Shown: positions 31,001 through 38,969, numbered from the stretch's first letter. The stretch: 44,910 nucleotides of DNA from Bacteroidota bacterium (GCA_013285805.1 JABDGY010000013.1:3067-47976), one strand, 5' to 3'. The notes: generated from the letters alone by a model not told the origin. Numbers and translations are program-made.

Positions 31001-31379
31001 GCAAAAGACATATAAACTCACCAAGGATATACTCCCGAGCCATGCCACGCACCCTGGGGTTCTTTTATTTGATGAAATTGAATACAGGGGAATATCACAA
31101 AAGGATTTGGCTAATACCATGCACATAGCACCGACGGTATTAAATGAAATTATACACGGTAAACGTAACCTTACCGCTGAACTAGCCCTGAAACTTGAAA
31201 AGGCCCTTGATATTGACGCTATTATATGGATGCGGTTGCAGGTAAAGTTTGATATTGATACAATACGTATAAGAGAAAGAGATAAGAAGTACCGTTCGGC
31301 GCCTGTCACCTTAGCCATAGCAAGCGAGCCAAAGGCTAAGTATGCAAAATTAAAAAAGGCCAAAAGGCATTCTAGGTAA
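30993..31379 (+). CDS. higA: HigA antitoxin, XRE family
   Basis: The protein has 128 residues. The HigA signature HPGVLLFDEIEYRGISQ leads into a helix-turn-helix (KDLANTMHIAPTVLNEIIHG) and the typical KRNLTAELALKLEKAL segment. The last 35 residues are basic (KAKYAKLKKAKRHSR), an extension longer than in most HigA proteins. It both neutralises HigB and represses the operon. It is translationally coupled to the toxin. Confidence 0.93.
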   Translation: MNKQKTYKLTKDILPSHATHPGVLLFDEIEYRGISQKDLANTMHIAPTVLNEIIHGKRNLTAELALKLEKALDIDAIIWMRLQVKFDIDTIRIRERDKKYRSAPVTLAIASEPKAKYAKLKKAKRHSR

Positions 31380-31408
31380 ATAAGCACATTGCGCTAGCAA
31401 TAGGAATT

Positions 31409-32176
31409 TTATTCCGTCAGTTTCTTTCTGGTTACCATTTCACTGAAACTTTTTGCCGCATTGGCAAAATCAGATGGCATTAGAATTACCGTAGTGGTAT
31501 TATTGTCAACACCAATTTCCGACAACATTTGCATGCGCCTTAACTCAAGCGCAATGGGGCTGCCTTCCATTTCTTTTGCTCCCTGGGTAAGTTTTATCGA
31601 TGCTTCAAGCTCGGCTTCTGCCTTAACTATACGGGCACGTTTCTCTCTTATGGCTTCTGCTTCACGAGCCATAGCTCTTTGCATGGCTTCCGGAATTTCA
31701 ACGTCTTTCATCTCCACCATTTCAATTTTAATTCCCCATGGTTCGGTTGTAGTATCCACAATTTGCTGAAGTCTTTCATTTATCTGTTCCCTTTCCCGCA
31801 ACACTTCATCGAGTGTATGTTGCCCGATTAAATTTCTGAGAGAAGTAACTGAAAACTGGTAAACAGCTGAATTGTATTCAGCTACTTTAATAATCGCGTT
31901 TTCAGGGTTTATTATTTTGTACCACAGAACGGCATTTACTTTTATGGTTACACTGTCTTTGGTAATGGTTTCCTGCTGTTCAAGATTTACCGTTTTGGTT
32001 CTTATATCAACCTTTTGTTGCGCTTCAATAAGCGGAATAATCCAGTAAAGGCCGGGGCCTTTGATGCCCTGAAAGCGGCCAAGCCTGAAAACTATGGCAC
32101 GTTGGTATTCCTGTGCAATACGCAACCCTGTTAGTAATATTACTATGATAATTGCAATAATTGGTAGTAGTATCAT
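31409..32176 (-). CDS. Slipin (SPFH/band 7 family membrane protein)
   Basis: The protein has 255 residues with one N-terminal membrane helix (1-18) followed by the SPFH domain: EYQRAIVFRLGRFQGIKGPGL, TKDSVTIKVNAVLWYKI and TLDEVLREREQIN. A charged coiled-coil (AREAEAIREKRARIVKAEAE) and a hydrophobic tail follow. Slipins (stomatin and prokaryotic stomatin homologues) form membrane scaffolds and are often paired with an NfeD protease partner, but none is seen here. It is convergent with higA. Confidence 0.92.
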   Translation of the reverse strand: MILLPIIAIIIVILLTGLRIAQEYQRAIVFRLGRFQGIKGPGLYWIIPLIEAQQKVDIRTKTVNLEQQETITKDSVTIKVNAVLWYKIINPENAIIKVAEYNSAVYQFSVTSLRNLIGQHTLDEVLREREQINERLQQIVDTTTEPWGIKIEMVEMKDVEIPEAMQRAMAREAEAIREKRARIVKAEAELEASIKLTQGAKEMEGSPIALELRRMQMLSEIGVDNNTTTVILMPSDFANAAKSFSEMVTRKKLTE

Positions 32177-32528
32177 TTTTATTTAATGGTTTAGTGATGT
32201 TTAATAGACGAATATGTTCTTACCAAATATAATTGAAATTTCTCTTCGCGAAGGACAAATAAAAAGCCTTTAACTATGTATTTAGCCCCATCGGGGCTAT
32301 AGATTGGTAGATGTAAATGAATAATGTAAAAGCACCCGCCGACTACCAAGGTGCAATATCTGCCTTGCTGCACGGCGGGTATGTATTTGGGCTGGTGTAT
32401 CTGTTTCTTGAGTTCGGCGAAGGTTGCACCTTCGTCGCTTTATAATAGTAGCTTTAAGCTACGTAAATATCGGGTCGAAGGCACAGCCGTTCGCCCAACG
32501 TTTGCGCATAAACTACGAGGAACTGGGT
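32177..32528. repeat. Non-coding cluster of five hairpins
   Basis: Perfect or near-perfect stems follow each other: TAGCCCC/GGGGCTA (32283-32299); ACCCGCCG/CGGCGGGT with an inner stem (32334-32380); CGAAGGT/ACCTTCG (32418-32434); GTAGCTT/AAGCTAC (32448-32462); and a GGGTCGAA/TTCGCCC pair near 32473-32501. Slipin's -7 box TATATTTG is at 32231-32224 on the minus strand. No gene is seen. The cluster resembles a composite of REP-like elements. Confidence 0.6.
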
Positions 32529-32924
32529 TTATTCCTTAAACTCTTTGGGGAACCTATTCCTATAGGAATTGTCGAGTCGTTCCATATCTTCTTTGGAAAT
32601 AAATAATTCCAGTAACCCTTTTACACTTTTGTAGATTTCAGGTTTAACCCAATCGGGCATAGCCTTAAGGCTTTCGGGTTGTTGGCCTAAATGCTCATAG
32701 AAAGATACTCCTGCCGCATTCCATAAATCTTTGTCTTTTTGGGTAAAGCACCATTCAGCGAAATCGTAAAATTTTTTCAACTGGGCGATGTCGTTACTTT
32801 TATGGGCTTGCCTTGTAGCAAGCAGTATTTCATTAAAGACTGTATAAATGGAAGTATTGGGGTCCTCAAAATATTGTTTCTGTCCCGGCAGGCACTCTAT
32901 TGCTATTTTTCTCCAGGCACTCAT
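32529..32924 (-). CDS. Small cytoplasmic protein of unknown function
   Basis: I place the start at the ATG at 32924 (MSAWRKIAIECLPG), giving 131 residues. An exact -7 box TATATTTG lies 20 nt further upstream, inside the longer reading frame, which rules out the earlier starts. The protein is helical and mixed acidic, with FYDFAEWCFTQKDKDLWNAA and VKPEIYKSVKGLLELFI. No signal peptide or membrane segment is seen. I do not recognise a named function, although its style fits small immunity-like or housekeeping proteins of unknown role. Confidence 0.65.
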   Translation of the reverse strand: MSAWRKIAIECLPGQKQYFEDPNTSIYTVFNEILLATRQAHKSNDIAQLKKFYDFAEWCFTQKDKDLWNAAGVSFYEHLGQQPESLKAMPDWVKPEIYKSVKGLLELFISKEDMERLDNSYRNRFPKEFKE

Positions 32925-32944
32925 GTAGTGTAAGGTATCTAAGA

Positions 32945-32952
32945 CAAATATA
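32945..32952 (-). promoter_or_regulatory. -7 promoter box upstream of 32924
   Basis: The minus strand reads TATATTTG, and the box ends 20 nt before the chosen ATG. Confidence 0.6.
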
Positions 32953-33014
32953 CAGGAATAGTAGTTGATTTTTATTCCGGCCTTACAGGCCTTCAATTTC
33001 ATTTTTATTAATAA

Positions 33015-33232
33015 ACGATGGGCTTCACCCATCGCTGTTATATGTTGCCCTTTCAGGGCAATGATTAATGTGTTTTAGCCCCGAAGGGGTGCAATAACTT
33101 AACAAGGGGTGAATCCCCTTGCAATAAGAACACTTAAATTAAGTAAGCCCTGAAAGGGCGGAATAATTTTTAGGGTAATGGGATTACAGGTTACAAACCT
33201 GTCTTATTTATGCCCATAAGTCACAGACTTGC
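33015..33232. repeat. REP-like array of seven short hairpins
   Basis: Seven stem-loops with 4-7 bp stems and 3-5 nt loops lie head to tail: CGATGGG (33016-33034), TGCCCT (33046-33060), CCCC/GGGG (33079-33089), AAGGGG (33104-33120), GCCCT (33147-33159), ACAGGTT (33186-33202) and AAGTC (33218-33230). Several are followed by similar short trailers such as GCAATAA or GGAATAA, so they look like diverged copies of one unit. No coding frame explains them. Confidence 0.7.
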
Positions 33233-33249
33233 GGGAGCGGGGGGATACA

Positions 33250-33282
33250 ATGAAAAAGGGCACAATAATTTGCGCCCTTAAA
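33250..33282 (-). terminator. Terminator of the two small membrane-peptide genes
   Basis: A ten-position stem with one mismatch (33256-33265 with 33270-33279; outer AAGGGC/GCCCTT) is followed on the minus strand by a T run. It starts 25 nt past the stop codon of the 33304-33456 ORF. Confidence 0.8.
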
Positions 33283-33303
33283 ATACGGATAGAACAAAAT
33301 GCT

Positions 33304-33456
33304 TTAGTCTATATCGTGGGAGAATCTAAAACCTATTCTCCTCATTGGTTCTATAGGAACAGTGCTATATTCACGCTTTTGTTCTACGTTATTTATTTGA
33401 ATGTTTACTGTTATCGATAGAATAATGACGATAACAACAATAATCATTATACTCAT
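33304..33456 (-). CDS. Small single-span membrane peptide (50 residues)
   Basis: The ORF encodes 50 residues: MSIMIIVVIVIILSITVNIQ as an N-terminal membrane helix, then a polar tail with EQKREYSTVPIEPMRRIG. It is followed after 25 nt by a good terminator on the same strand and preceded by a second small ORF of similar build 60 nt upstream. No family is recognised. Candidates are a regulatory membrane peptide or a type I toxin-like peptide, with the first more likely because the tail is long and charged. A small frame on the opposite strand overlaps the terminator and is less likely. Confidence 0.5.
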   Translation of the reverse strand: MSIMIIVVIVIILSITVNIQINNVEQKREYSTVPIEPMRRIGFRFSHDID

Positions 33457-33516
33457 TTTGGGAGTATTAAATAATTAATAATTAGTTGATTTTAAAAGTG
33501 GTTGAAATGAAAAATC

Positions 33517-33654
33517 TCAATTACGATTCTTGAAATTATATTTCCCAATTTTCAAGTCAATAAGTTTCATCGCCTCATAATTCAAGAACCTTAATGGGTC
33601 GATGACCTGTACAGTGAGGAATACGACTATTATTATAATAACATTGAAAATCAT
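33517..33654 (-). CDS. Small single-span membrane peptide (45 residues)
   Basis: The ORF encodes 45 residues: MIFNVIIIIVVFLTVQVIDP as a membrane helix and a tail of 25 residues with NYEAMKLIDLKIGKYNFKNRN, which is basic overall. An exact -7 box TACATTTG lies 5 nt before its ATG (33667-33660). With the 33304-33456 ORF it would form a two-gene transcript that ends at the terminator at 33250. The two proteins share length and layout but little sequence. The function is unknown. Confidence 0.45.
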   Translation of the reverse strand: MIFNVIIIIVVFLTVQVIDPLRFLNYEAMKLIDLKIGKYNFKNRN

Positions 33655-33756
33655 ATAGACAAATGTACTAAATAGAAAAAATGAACCCCAGTAAAACTAT
33701 CCCTGTTTATAAAGACTTGTTAACAATAATCCTCAACTGAATAGTGGTGTTTATTT

Positions 33757-34518
33757 CTACCTATACATAGGCAAAGAAAATAGATAATCTTCAATTCCTT
33801 GCCAATTAATTTTCCCATGCCATTTTTCATCATCCGACCAATACTTGTCAGATGGTCCAACATAGACCATGTTCATTAAATCGAATTGGTCGTTCTTTCC
33901 GACCATAAAATCGTTAAAGGTCAAGTTATAATATAATGTTGCCCTGCTTAAGTAGTATAATTTAAATTCATCAATTAGCTTTTGATTCGCTAGTATATCC
34001 TCATGTGAGATATCAATGTTTAGCTCTCTTCCAATTTCTTGTCTTGTATCTTTTAGGGCGGAAGTTACTAGTATATTGATGTCCTTTAATTGCTTTTTTA
34101 AAAGTAGATCTTCTCTATTTGCTTTTGTCTGTTCGTCCAAAGTTGATTTAAATTTGTCTTTCATTGATTTATAACCTTCATTAATCAACTTCTCATTATC
34201 TGCAGAGAAATCATCTTTTATTATTTTACTTAAGTAATCTTTACTTACTTGATGGTGTTTGACGTGCTTATGGTAAACTTTGGAAGATATGTATTGATAG
34301 GGTAGGTATTTTATATAATACGGTGCTAATTTTTGGATAAGTTTACACGTCTTAATAACAAGTTTTTTCCCTTCACTAGTCTTTCTCTTAGGCGTAATTA
34401 ATAATTCCATTACATTAAGCGCAGTCAAGCACAATGGGAGTCCTTTAATTCTATTATAGCTATATTTTCCTTCAGCTATATTGTACCAAATATTAGTATC
34501 TGTAATTATTCTATTCAT
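33757..34518 (-). CDS. PIN-like domain protein, possible ribonuclease or toxin
   Basis: The protein has 253 residues. The N-terminus has the PIN start pattern IITDTNIWYNIA (Asp7, Asn9) and an acidic residue in MELL (Glu38). Near the C-terminus the cluster NDQFDLMNMVYVGPSDKYW-SDDEKW supplies the remaining acidic positions (Asp210 or Asp213, Asp229 or Asp230). Between them is a helical insert of about 150 residues, rich in Lys and Ile, so the domain is twice the usual PIN length. PIN proteins are Mg-dependent RNases and many are toxins. The gene is AT-rich compared with dnaK. It lies 62 nt downstream of a 54-residue ORF, with a terminator between them. Identification is by motif only. Confidence 0.6.
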   Translation of the reverse strand: MNRIITDTNIWYNIAEGKYSYNRIKGLPLCLTALNVMELLITPKRKTSEGKKLVIKTCKLIQKLAPYYIKYLPYQYISSKVYHKHVKHHQVSKDYLSKIIKDDFSADNEKLINEGYKSMKDKFKSTLDEQTKANREDLLLKKQLKDINILVTSALKDTRQEIGRELNIDISHEDILANQKLIDEFKLYYLSRATLYYNLTFNDFMVGKNDQFDLMNMVYVGPSDKYWSDDEKWHGKINWQGIEDYLFSLPMYR

Positions 34519-34522
34519 AAAT

Positions 34523-34551
34523 CAAAAACCCCCGCTGTTTCCAACGAGGGC
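34523..34551 (-). terminator. Terminator hairpin downstream of the 54-residue ORF
   Basis: The minus strand reads CCCTCG, a loop, and CGGGGG followed by five T. It sits between the 54-residue ORF and the PIN-like gene and has nearly the same sequence as the hairpin at 34758. Confidence 0.65.
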
Positions 34552-34580
34552 CTATATGGTTAAATGTTTTTACCTTTTAG

Positions 34581-34745
34581 TTAAGTATAATTTTTTTTGT
34601 TTGCAAGTTCTTTAGTTATATCTATATAATGCTCGCCCTTAGTTTCCGGGCTTTCTTTGTTATTTGCAAGAACCAGCTGCTGGCGGAGCTTTAGGCTCGC
34701 AATGCGCATGGCCTCTAAATATAATTCAAGCTGTGTTTTTCTCAT
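34581..34745 (-). CDS. Small helical protein (54 residues) of unknown function
   Basis: The ORF has 54 residues, beginning MRKTQLELYLEAMRIASLKL and ending in LANKKNYT. The first half is a strongly amphipathic, basic helix. There is no signal peptide. It is bounded on both sides by nearly identical terminator hairpins, which supports a separate transcript. The PIN-like gene follows on the same strand. A small antitoxin or RNA-binding role is possible but unproven. Confidence 0.5.
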   Translation of the reverse strand: MRKTQLELYLEAMRIASLKLRQQLVLANNKESPETKGEHYIDITKELANKKNYT

Positions 34746-34757
34746 TTTAGTTGAGAT

Positions 34758-34790
34758 TAAAACCCCCGCCTTTTACAGCGAGGGCTTTTG
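34758..34790 (-). terminator. Terminator of dnaK
   Basis: The 7-bp stem CCCTCGC/GCGGGGG (one G-U) is followed on the minus strand by TTTT and begins about 55 nt past the dnaK stop codon. Confidence 0.75.
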
Positions 34791-34841
34791 TAGTTCATCG
34801 TTCATCGTTTAGGGTGAAGCGTGCTTTGCTCTGCTTCACTC

Positions 34842-36767
34842 TTACTTTTTGTCGTTCGGCACTTCTTCAAAGTCCACATCCTTCACTTCATCGTCTTTTT
34901 TGCCTTCGGTGCCTGGGTTAGCGTTTGCATTTGCGCCCGGTTGTTCCGAAGCTCCGCCGTTCTTTTCCTGTGCAGCCTTGTACATTTCTTCCGATGCAGC
35001 CTGCCATGCAGTGTTAAGGGTAGCAGTTGTGGCCTCTATTTTAGCCATGTCTTTTTCTTTATGCGCGTCTTTCAAATCGCTGAGGGCTTTCAATATGGCT
35101 TCTTTCTTCTCTTTCGGAAGTTTTTCGCCATAATCTTTCATTCCCTTCTCAGTCTGGAAGATAAGTGCATCAGCAGCATTGAACTTGTCAATGTCTTCTT
35201 TTGCTTTCTTATCAGCTTCAGCATTTGCCTGTGCTTCTTCCTTCATACGCTTTACTTCAGCATCGCTCAATCCGCTGCTCGATTCTATGCGTATGTGTTG
35301 GCTCTTGCCGGTTGCTTTATCTTTTGCCGACACATTCAGTATACCGTTGGCATCAATATCGAATGTTACTTCAATTTGAGGTATGCCGCGTGGTGATGGC
35401 GGAATGCTATCAAGGATAAAGCGGCCCAGTGTGCGGTTATCTTTTGCCATAGGGCGCTCGCCTTGCACAATGTGTATTTCCACGCTGGGTTGGTTGTCCG
35501 CCGCAGTCGAGAATGTTTCCGATTTGCGTGTAGGTATGGTAGTGTTGCTTTCAATAAGCTTGGTAGCTACACCGCCTAAAGTTTCAATACCCAGTGAAAG
35601 AGGAGTTACGTCGAGCAGGAGAACGTCTTTTATTTCGCCTGTAAGAACGGCGCCCTGTACTGCTGCACCCACTGCCACGGCTTCGTCGGGGTTAACACCT
35701 TTTGAAGGCACCTTGCCGAAGTATTTTTCTACTAAGGCTTGTATGGCAGGTATGCGGGTTGAACCACCCACTAAAATCACTTCATCAATTTCCGATACTT
35801 TAACACCGGCATCTTCCACTGCCTTTTGGCAAGGAGGTAAGCAGGCCTGTATAAGCTTATCGCACAGTTGTTCGAATTTAGCCCTTGTTAAGGTTTTAAC
35901 CAGGTGCTTGGGTATACCGTCGACCGGCATAATATAAGGCAGGTTAATTTCGGTAGAAGCAGAACTTGAAAGTTCAATCTTTGCTTTTTCGGCAGCTTCT
36001 TTTAAACGTTGAAGCGCCATAGGGTCCTTGCGCAGGTCGAGGCCTTCATCTTTCTTAAACTCATCGGCCAGCCAGTCAACTACTGCCTGGTCAAAGTCGT
36101 CGCCGCCAAGGTGTGTGTTACCGTTGGTCGATTTTACTTCAAATACGCCTTCACCCAGTTCAAGTATCGATATATCAAATGTACCGCCGCCTAAGTCGAA
36201 CACTGCAATTTTCATATTCTTATGCTTTTTGTCTAAGCCATAAGCCAATGCAGCTGCGGTAGGTTCATTAATTATACGGCGCACCTTTAAGCCTGCAATT
36301 TCGCCTGCTTCTTTGGTGGCCTGGCGCTGCGCGTCGTTAAAATACGCGGGTACGGTAATAACCGCTTCGGTTACTTCATGCCCAAGGTAATCTTCAGCTG
36401 TTTTCTTCATTTTCTGAAGTATCATAGCCGATATTTCCTGTGGGGTATATTTACGGTCGTCTATCTGTACACGCGGGGTATTGTTTTCGTTTACCACGGC
36501 ATAGGGAACCCTCTTCATTTCGTCGGTTACCTCACCGAAGTTATGGCCCATAAACCTTTTGATAGAGTAAACGGTCTTTTTGGCGTTGGTAATGGCCTGG
36601 CGTTTTGCCGGGTCGCCGACTTTTCTTTCGCCGTTTTCAACGAAAGCAACGATAGAGGGGGTTGTGCGCCTGCCCTCGCTGTTGGCTATTACTACAGGCT
36701 CGCTGCCTTCCATAACTGCCACGCAAGAGTTGGTTGTTCCTAGGTCTATTCCAATGATTTTGCTCAT
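34842..36767 (-). CDS. dnaK: Chaperone DnaK (Hsp70)
   Basis: The protein has 641 residues, full length. The nucleotide-binding domain starts [20 protein letters not shown] and carries [11 protein letters not shown] and [11 protein letters not shown]. The substrate-binding domain includes the linker [19 protein letters not shown], and the lid is followed by a Gly/Asn/Ala tail and the acidic end [12 protein letters not shown]. It folds proteins with DnaJ and GrpE, neither of which is encoded here. It is a single gene with its own terminator, preceded by an AT-rich repeat region. Confidence 0.99.
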   Translation of the reverse strand: MSKIIGIDLGTTNSCVAVMEGSEPVVIANSEGRRTTPSIVAFVENGERKVGDPAKRQAITNAKKTVYSIKRFMGHNFGEVTDEMKRVPYAVVNENNTPRVQIDDRKYTPQEISAMILQKMKKTAEDYLGHEVTEAVITVPAYFNDAQRQATKEAGEIAGLKVRRIINEPTAAALAYGLDKKHKNMKIAVFDLGGGTFDISILELGEGVFEVKSTNGNTHLGGDDFDQAVVDWLADEFKKDEGLDLRKDPMALQRLKEAAEKAKIELSSSASTEINLPYIMPVDGIPKHLVKTLTRAKFEQLCDKLIQACLPPCQKAVEDAGVKVSEIDEVILVGGSTRIPAIQALVEKYFGKVPSKGVNPDEAVAVGAAVQGAVLTGEIKDVLLLDVTPLSLGIETLGGVATKLIESNTTIPTRKSETFSTAADNQPSVEIHIVQGERPMAKDNRTLGRFILDSIPPSPRGIPQIEVTFDIDANGILNVSAKDKATGKSQHIRIESSSGLSDAEVKRMKEEAQANAEADKKAKEDIDKFNAADALIFQTEKGMKDYGEKLPKEKKEAILKALSDLKDAHKEKDMAKIEATTATLNTAWQAASEEMYKAAQEKNGGASEQPGANANANPGTEGKKDDEVKDVDFEEVPNDKK

Positions 36768-36781
36768 TTTCTTTTAGTTTT

Positions 36782-36885
36782 AAAGTTTATAAAGTTCGTT
36801 TTCTCAGTTTGTAAAGTTTATCAAGTTCTTAAAGTTTATAAAGTTTGCTGGACTTTTAGCTTTATAACTTTATGAACTTTCAACT
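36782..36885. repeat. AAAGTTTATAAAGTT repeats upstream of dnaK
   Basis: Three direct near-copies (36782-36797, 36811-36828 and 36829-36847) and an inverted pair (about 36860-36885) lie just upstream of the dnaK start. The region has no exact TAnnTTTG box and would form hairpins if transcribed in the dnaK leader. Confidence 0.7.
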
Positions 36886-36984
36886 GAATACTTATCAATA
36901 ACTATGCCAATGCCATGCCACCCCTTTATAATGTAATTATGGCAGACGGTATGACAGGGGTATGACAGGGCTATTATAGGTATT

Positions 36985-37076
36985 GCCCCAAACCCCTAAA
37001 GGGGCTTTGAACTGTAACCTCACCCATGCCCTCTCCTGTATGGAAAGGGATTAAAGACCCTTTAGGGGTTTGGGGC
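36985..37076. repeat. Inverted-repeat element (copy 2)
   Basis: The arms at 36985-37003 and 37058-37076 pair perfectly over 19 bp (GCCCCAAACCCCTAAAGGG and its complement). The left arm is identical to the one at 9235, but the inner sequence differs. The rest of the gap up to 37165 shows no gene. Confidence 0.85.
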
Positions 37077-37165
37077 TAAAAGAAAGGGGATAAAGGGGGG
37101 CTAAACACCCATAAACCTCTGATTTTTAGGGACAGAAAATCGGTATAAAATAGGGGTAAAAGGAA

Positions 37166-37173
37166 TAAATTTG
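37166..37173 (+). promoter_or_regulatory. -7 promoter box of the sensor kinase gene
   Basis: TAAATTTG matches TAnnTTTG and ends 16 nt before the ATG at 37190. Confidence 0.6.
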
Positions 37174-37189
37174 CACCCTATTTAAAGCG

Positions 37190-38389
37190 ATGCTCCTTTT
37201 GAGTTTAATTAAGCGCCTTGGCGATCTGGGTATAAGGAAAGAATACCTGCCCTGGGAAAGGTATGTTACCCGTGTGCTTAATTATATGACGTTGGCTTCT
37301 ATATCTGCTCCGCTAACCATAGTTTTAATTTACATATTCTTTGGCAAGTACGAACTGGTTGAAATGCACCTTATAGCCCTTATTATTCTCCCCATAATAT
37401 TTATACTTAACGTGCGCTTAAACTACTTATGGGGGCTTTATTCCTTTTTTATAATAGTAGCAGGGTTTATGTTTTTCTTTTTTCAACAATTGGGTAATAG
37501 CAGCAAGACATACCTTTATATAGTCCCTTTTGTTATTGGCTTGCTTATGCTGGTTAACCGCCCCGAATTAAAAAAGCATATGGCTATTCTTACCGTTCTT
37601 TTTGTTGCTTTTATTGGTACGTATGTTTTTGGTTATTTTCATAATTGGTTCGCTGATAGTCTTCCTCCTGCAACACTAACTATTACGCGTATTATTAATA
37701 TTTCATGCAGTTCGGCCCTTACCATTGCCCTTACCTTAATTCTTATGCAGCAAAATTTGCGGCAGGAACACGAACTGAAAGAACTGATAAAGCAGAAAGA
37801 AACCTTACTGTCGGAGGTGCACCACAGGGTAAAAAACAATATGGCCATTATTTCAAGCCTGCTCAATTTGCGTTTGGAAGAAACCAATTCGGATGAAACG
37901 CGTGAGGCGCTTGAAGACACCAAGAACAAAATTTATTCCATGGCCCTGATACATAAGAAAGTGTATGGCGGCAAAACCATGCAGGATGTCGACTTCCAGG
38001 AATATGTATCGGAACTGGCGGGCGACCTGGTAGGTTTATATAGCCGTAACCGCGATATAAAACTGGATGTTGATGCCCGAGATTGTATTCTGCAACTTGA
38101 TACCGCTATTCCGTGCGGCTTTATAATAAATGAGCTGATTACAAACTCATGCAAATATGCTTACCGGCATGGAAAGGAACTGGAGCTAAAGGTGAATATG
38201 AAACATAATGGCAATTATTTCGACCTGACTGTTACCGATAACGGTCCCTGTTTCGACTTTGAAATACTGAAAGCCAAAAATACCCTTGGCATGAACCTGA
38301 TAGACATGCTGAATAACCAACTCGATGCCACTTATTCGTTCCGTAAAGACAATGGCCTTGTGTATGAAATGAAATTTGCGGTGGCGTAA
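37190..38389 (+). CDS. Membrane sensor histidine kinase (HisKA_2 family)
   Basis: The protein has 399 residues. About six hydrophobic helices occupy residues 25-190. A short coiled coil (ELKELIKQKETLL) leads into a HisKA_2-type dimerisation domain with the phosphorylation site EVHHRVKNNMAIIS (His211 or His212). The ATPase domain follows, with INELITNSCKYAYRHG (N box), VTDNGPCFD (G1) and LGMNLIDML (G2). No response regulator is adjacent, so the partner is unknown, and no extracellular sensing domain is evident, so the signal is probably sensed in or near the membrane. Confidence 0.92.
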   Translation: MLLLSLIKRLGDLGIRKEYLPWERYVTRVLNYMTLASISAPLTIVLIYIFFGKYELVEMHLIALIILPIIFILNVRLNYLWGLYSFFIIVAGFMFFFFQQLGNSSKTYLYIVPFVIGLLMLVNRPELKKHMAILTVLFVAFIGTYVFGYFHNWFADSLPPATLTITRIINISCSSALTIALTLILMQQNLRQEHELKELIKQKETLLSEVHHRVKNNMAIISSLLNLRLEETNSDETREALEDTKNKIYSMALIHKKVYGGKTMQDVDFQEYVSELAGDLVGLYSRNRDIKLDVDARDCILQLDTAIPCGFIINELITNSCKYAYRHGKELELKVNMKHNGNYFDLTVTDNGPCFDFEILKAKNTLGMNLIDMLNNQLDATYSFRKDNGLVYEMKFAVA

Positions 38390-38411
38390 TAGATGCCCCC
38401 TTATAGGGTAA

Positions 38412-38490
38412 TAATGAACAACGAATATTGAATGATGAATGTCGAAGTATTAAGAATACTTCAAAAATCTTAATTCATAAATCCTAAATC
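38412..38490. repeat. Dispersed-repeat relic with inverted repeat
   Basis: This AT-rich stretch contains the palindrome GAAGTATT-AAG-AATACTTC (38444-38462) and reiterated AAATCxTAAATC words. Similar words (AAATTCAACATTCAG) recur at 26609-26635. It fills the gap between two convergent genes. Confidence 0.5.
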
Positions 38491-38501
38491 TTAAATCCCG
38501 T

Positions 38502-38969
38502 TTAGTGATGGTAGGGTTCCCCTTTCAAGATTGTCATGGCCCGGTAAAGCTGTTCTAAAAAAAACAACCTTGCCATTTGATGGTTGAAGGTAAGCTTCGA
38601 TAAAGAGATCTTCTGGTTGGCCCGTTGGTAAACTTCAGGGGCAAAGCCAAAAGCGCCTCCTATTAAAAAAAACATTTTTTTACCTGGCATATTAAGGTAT
38701 TTCTGCATCTGGTTGGCCAGTTCCGGTGAGGTAAATTCTTTGCCTTTATCGTCCAGTAGTATAAGTAGGTCAGCAGAATCAATCTTTTTTAGTATTTCTT
38801 TGGCCTCGGCCTGCATAATGGCTTCTTTGCTCTGGCCTTTTTTCTTTAAAGAAGGAATAAGCATGGTATCGAATGAAAGATAGTGCTGCAGCCGTTTTTC
38901 ATACAGGGAAAAACCCTCTGCCAGGTACTTATCTTCATGGTCACCAATGGTTAGTAGCGTTACTTTCAT
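38502..38969 (-). CDS. rlmH: 23S rRNA (pseudouridine1915-N3)-methyltransferase RlmH
   Basis: The protein has 155 residues, the normal RlmH length. It is a SPOUT-class enzyme that methylates pseudouridine 1915 of 23S rRNA in assembled ribosomes. The SAM-binding trefoil knot is visible in LILLDDKGKEFTSPELA and FLIGGAFGFAPEVYQRA. The C-terminus LYRAMTILKGEPYHH is diagnostic. The start is MKVTLLTIG. It is divergent from nadC. Confidence 0.97.
   Translation of the reverse strand: MKVTLLTIGDHEDKYLAEGFSLYEKRLQHYLSFDTMLIPSLKKKGQSKEAIMQAEAKEILKKIDSADLLILLDDKGKEFTSPELANQMQKYLNMPGKKMFFLIGGAFGFAPEVYQRANQKISLSKLTFNHQMARLFFLEQLYRAMTILKGEPYHH

Noticed and set aside
32283-32505. Integron attC-like site (the word GCCCAAC near 32497)
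   Set aside because: Only one short word fits the attC core pattern. The matching partner and the paired inner boxes are missing, and no integrase gene is present.
32925-33032. Earlier start for the 32529-32924 gene
   Set aside because: The extra residues would cover a perfect promoter box and a hairpin of the REP-like array.
33229-33420. Plus-strand frame of 63 codons
   Set aside because: It runs through the terminator hairpin at 33250-33282 and opposes the better supported membrane-peptide gene.
35383-35937. Plus-strand frame of 184 codons inside dnaK
   Set aside because: It is antisense to a certain, highly conserved gene and has a Ser/Thr-rich shadow composition.
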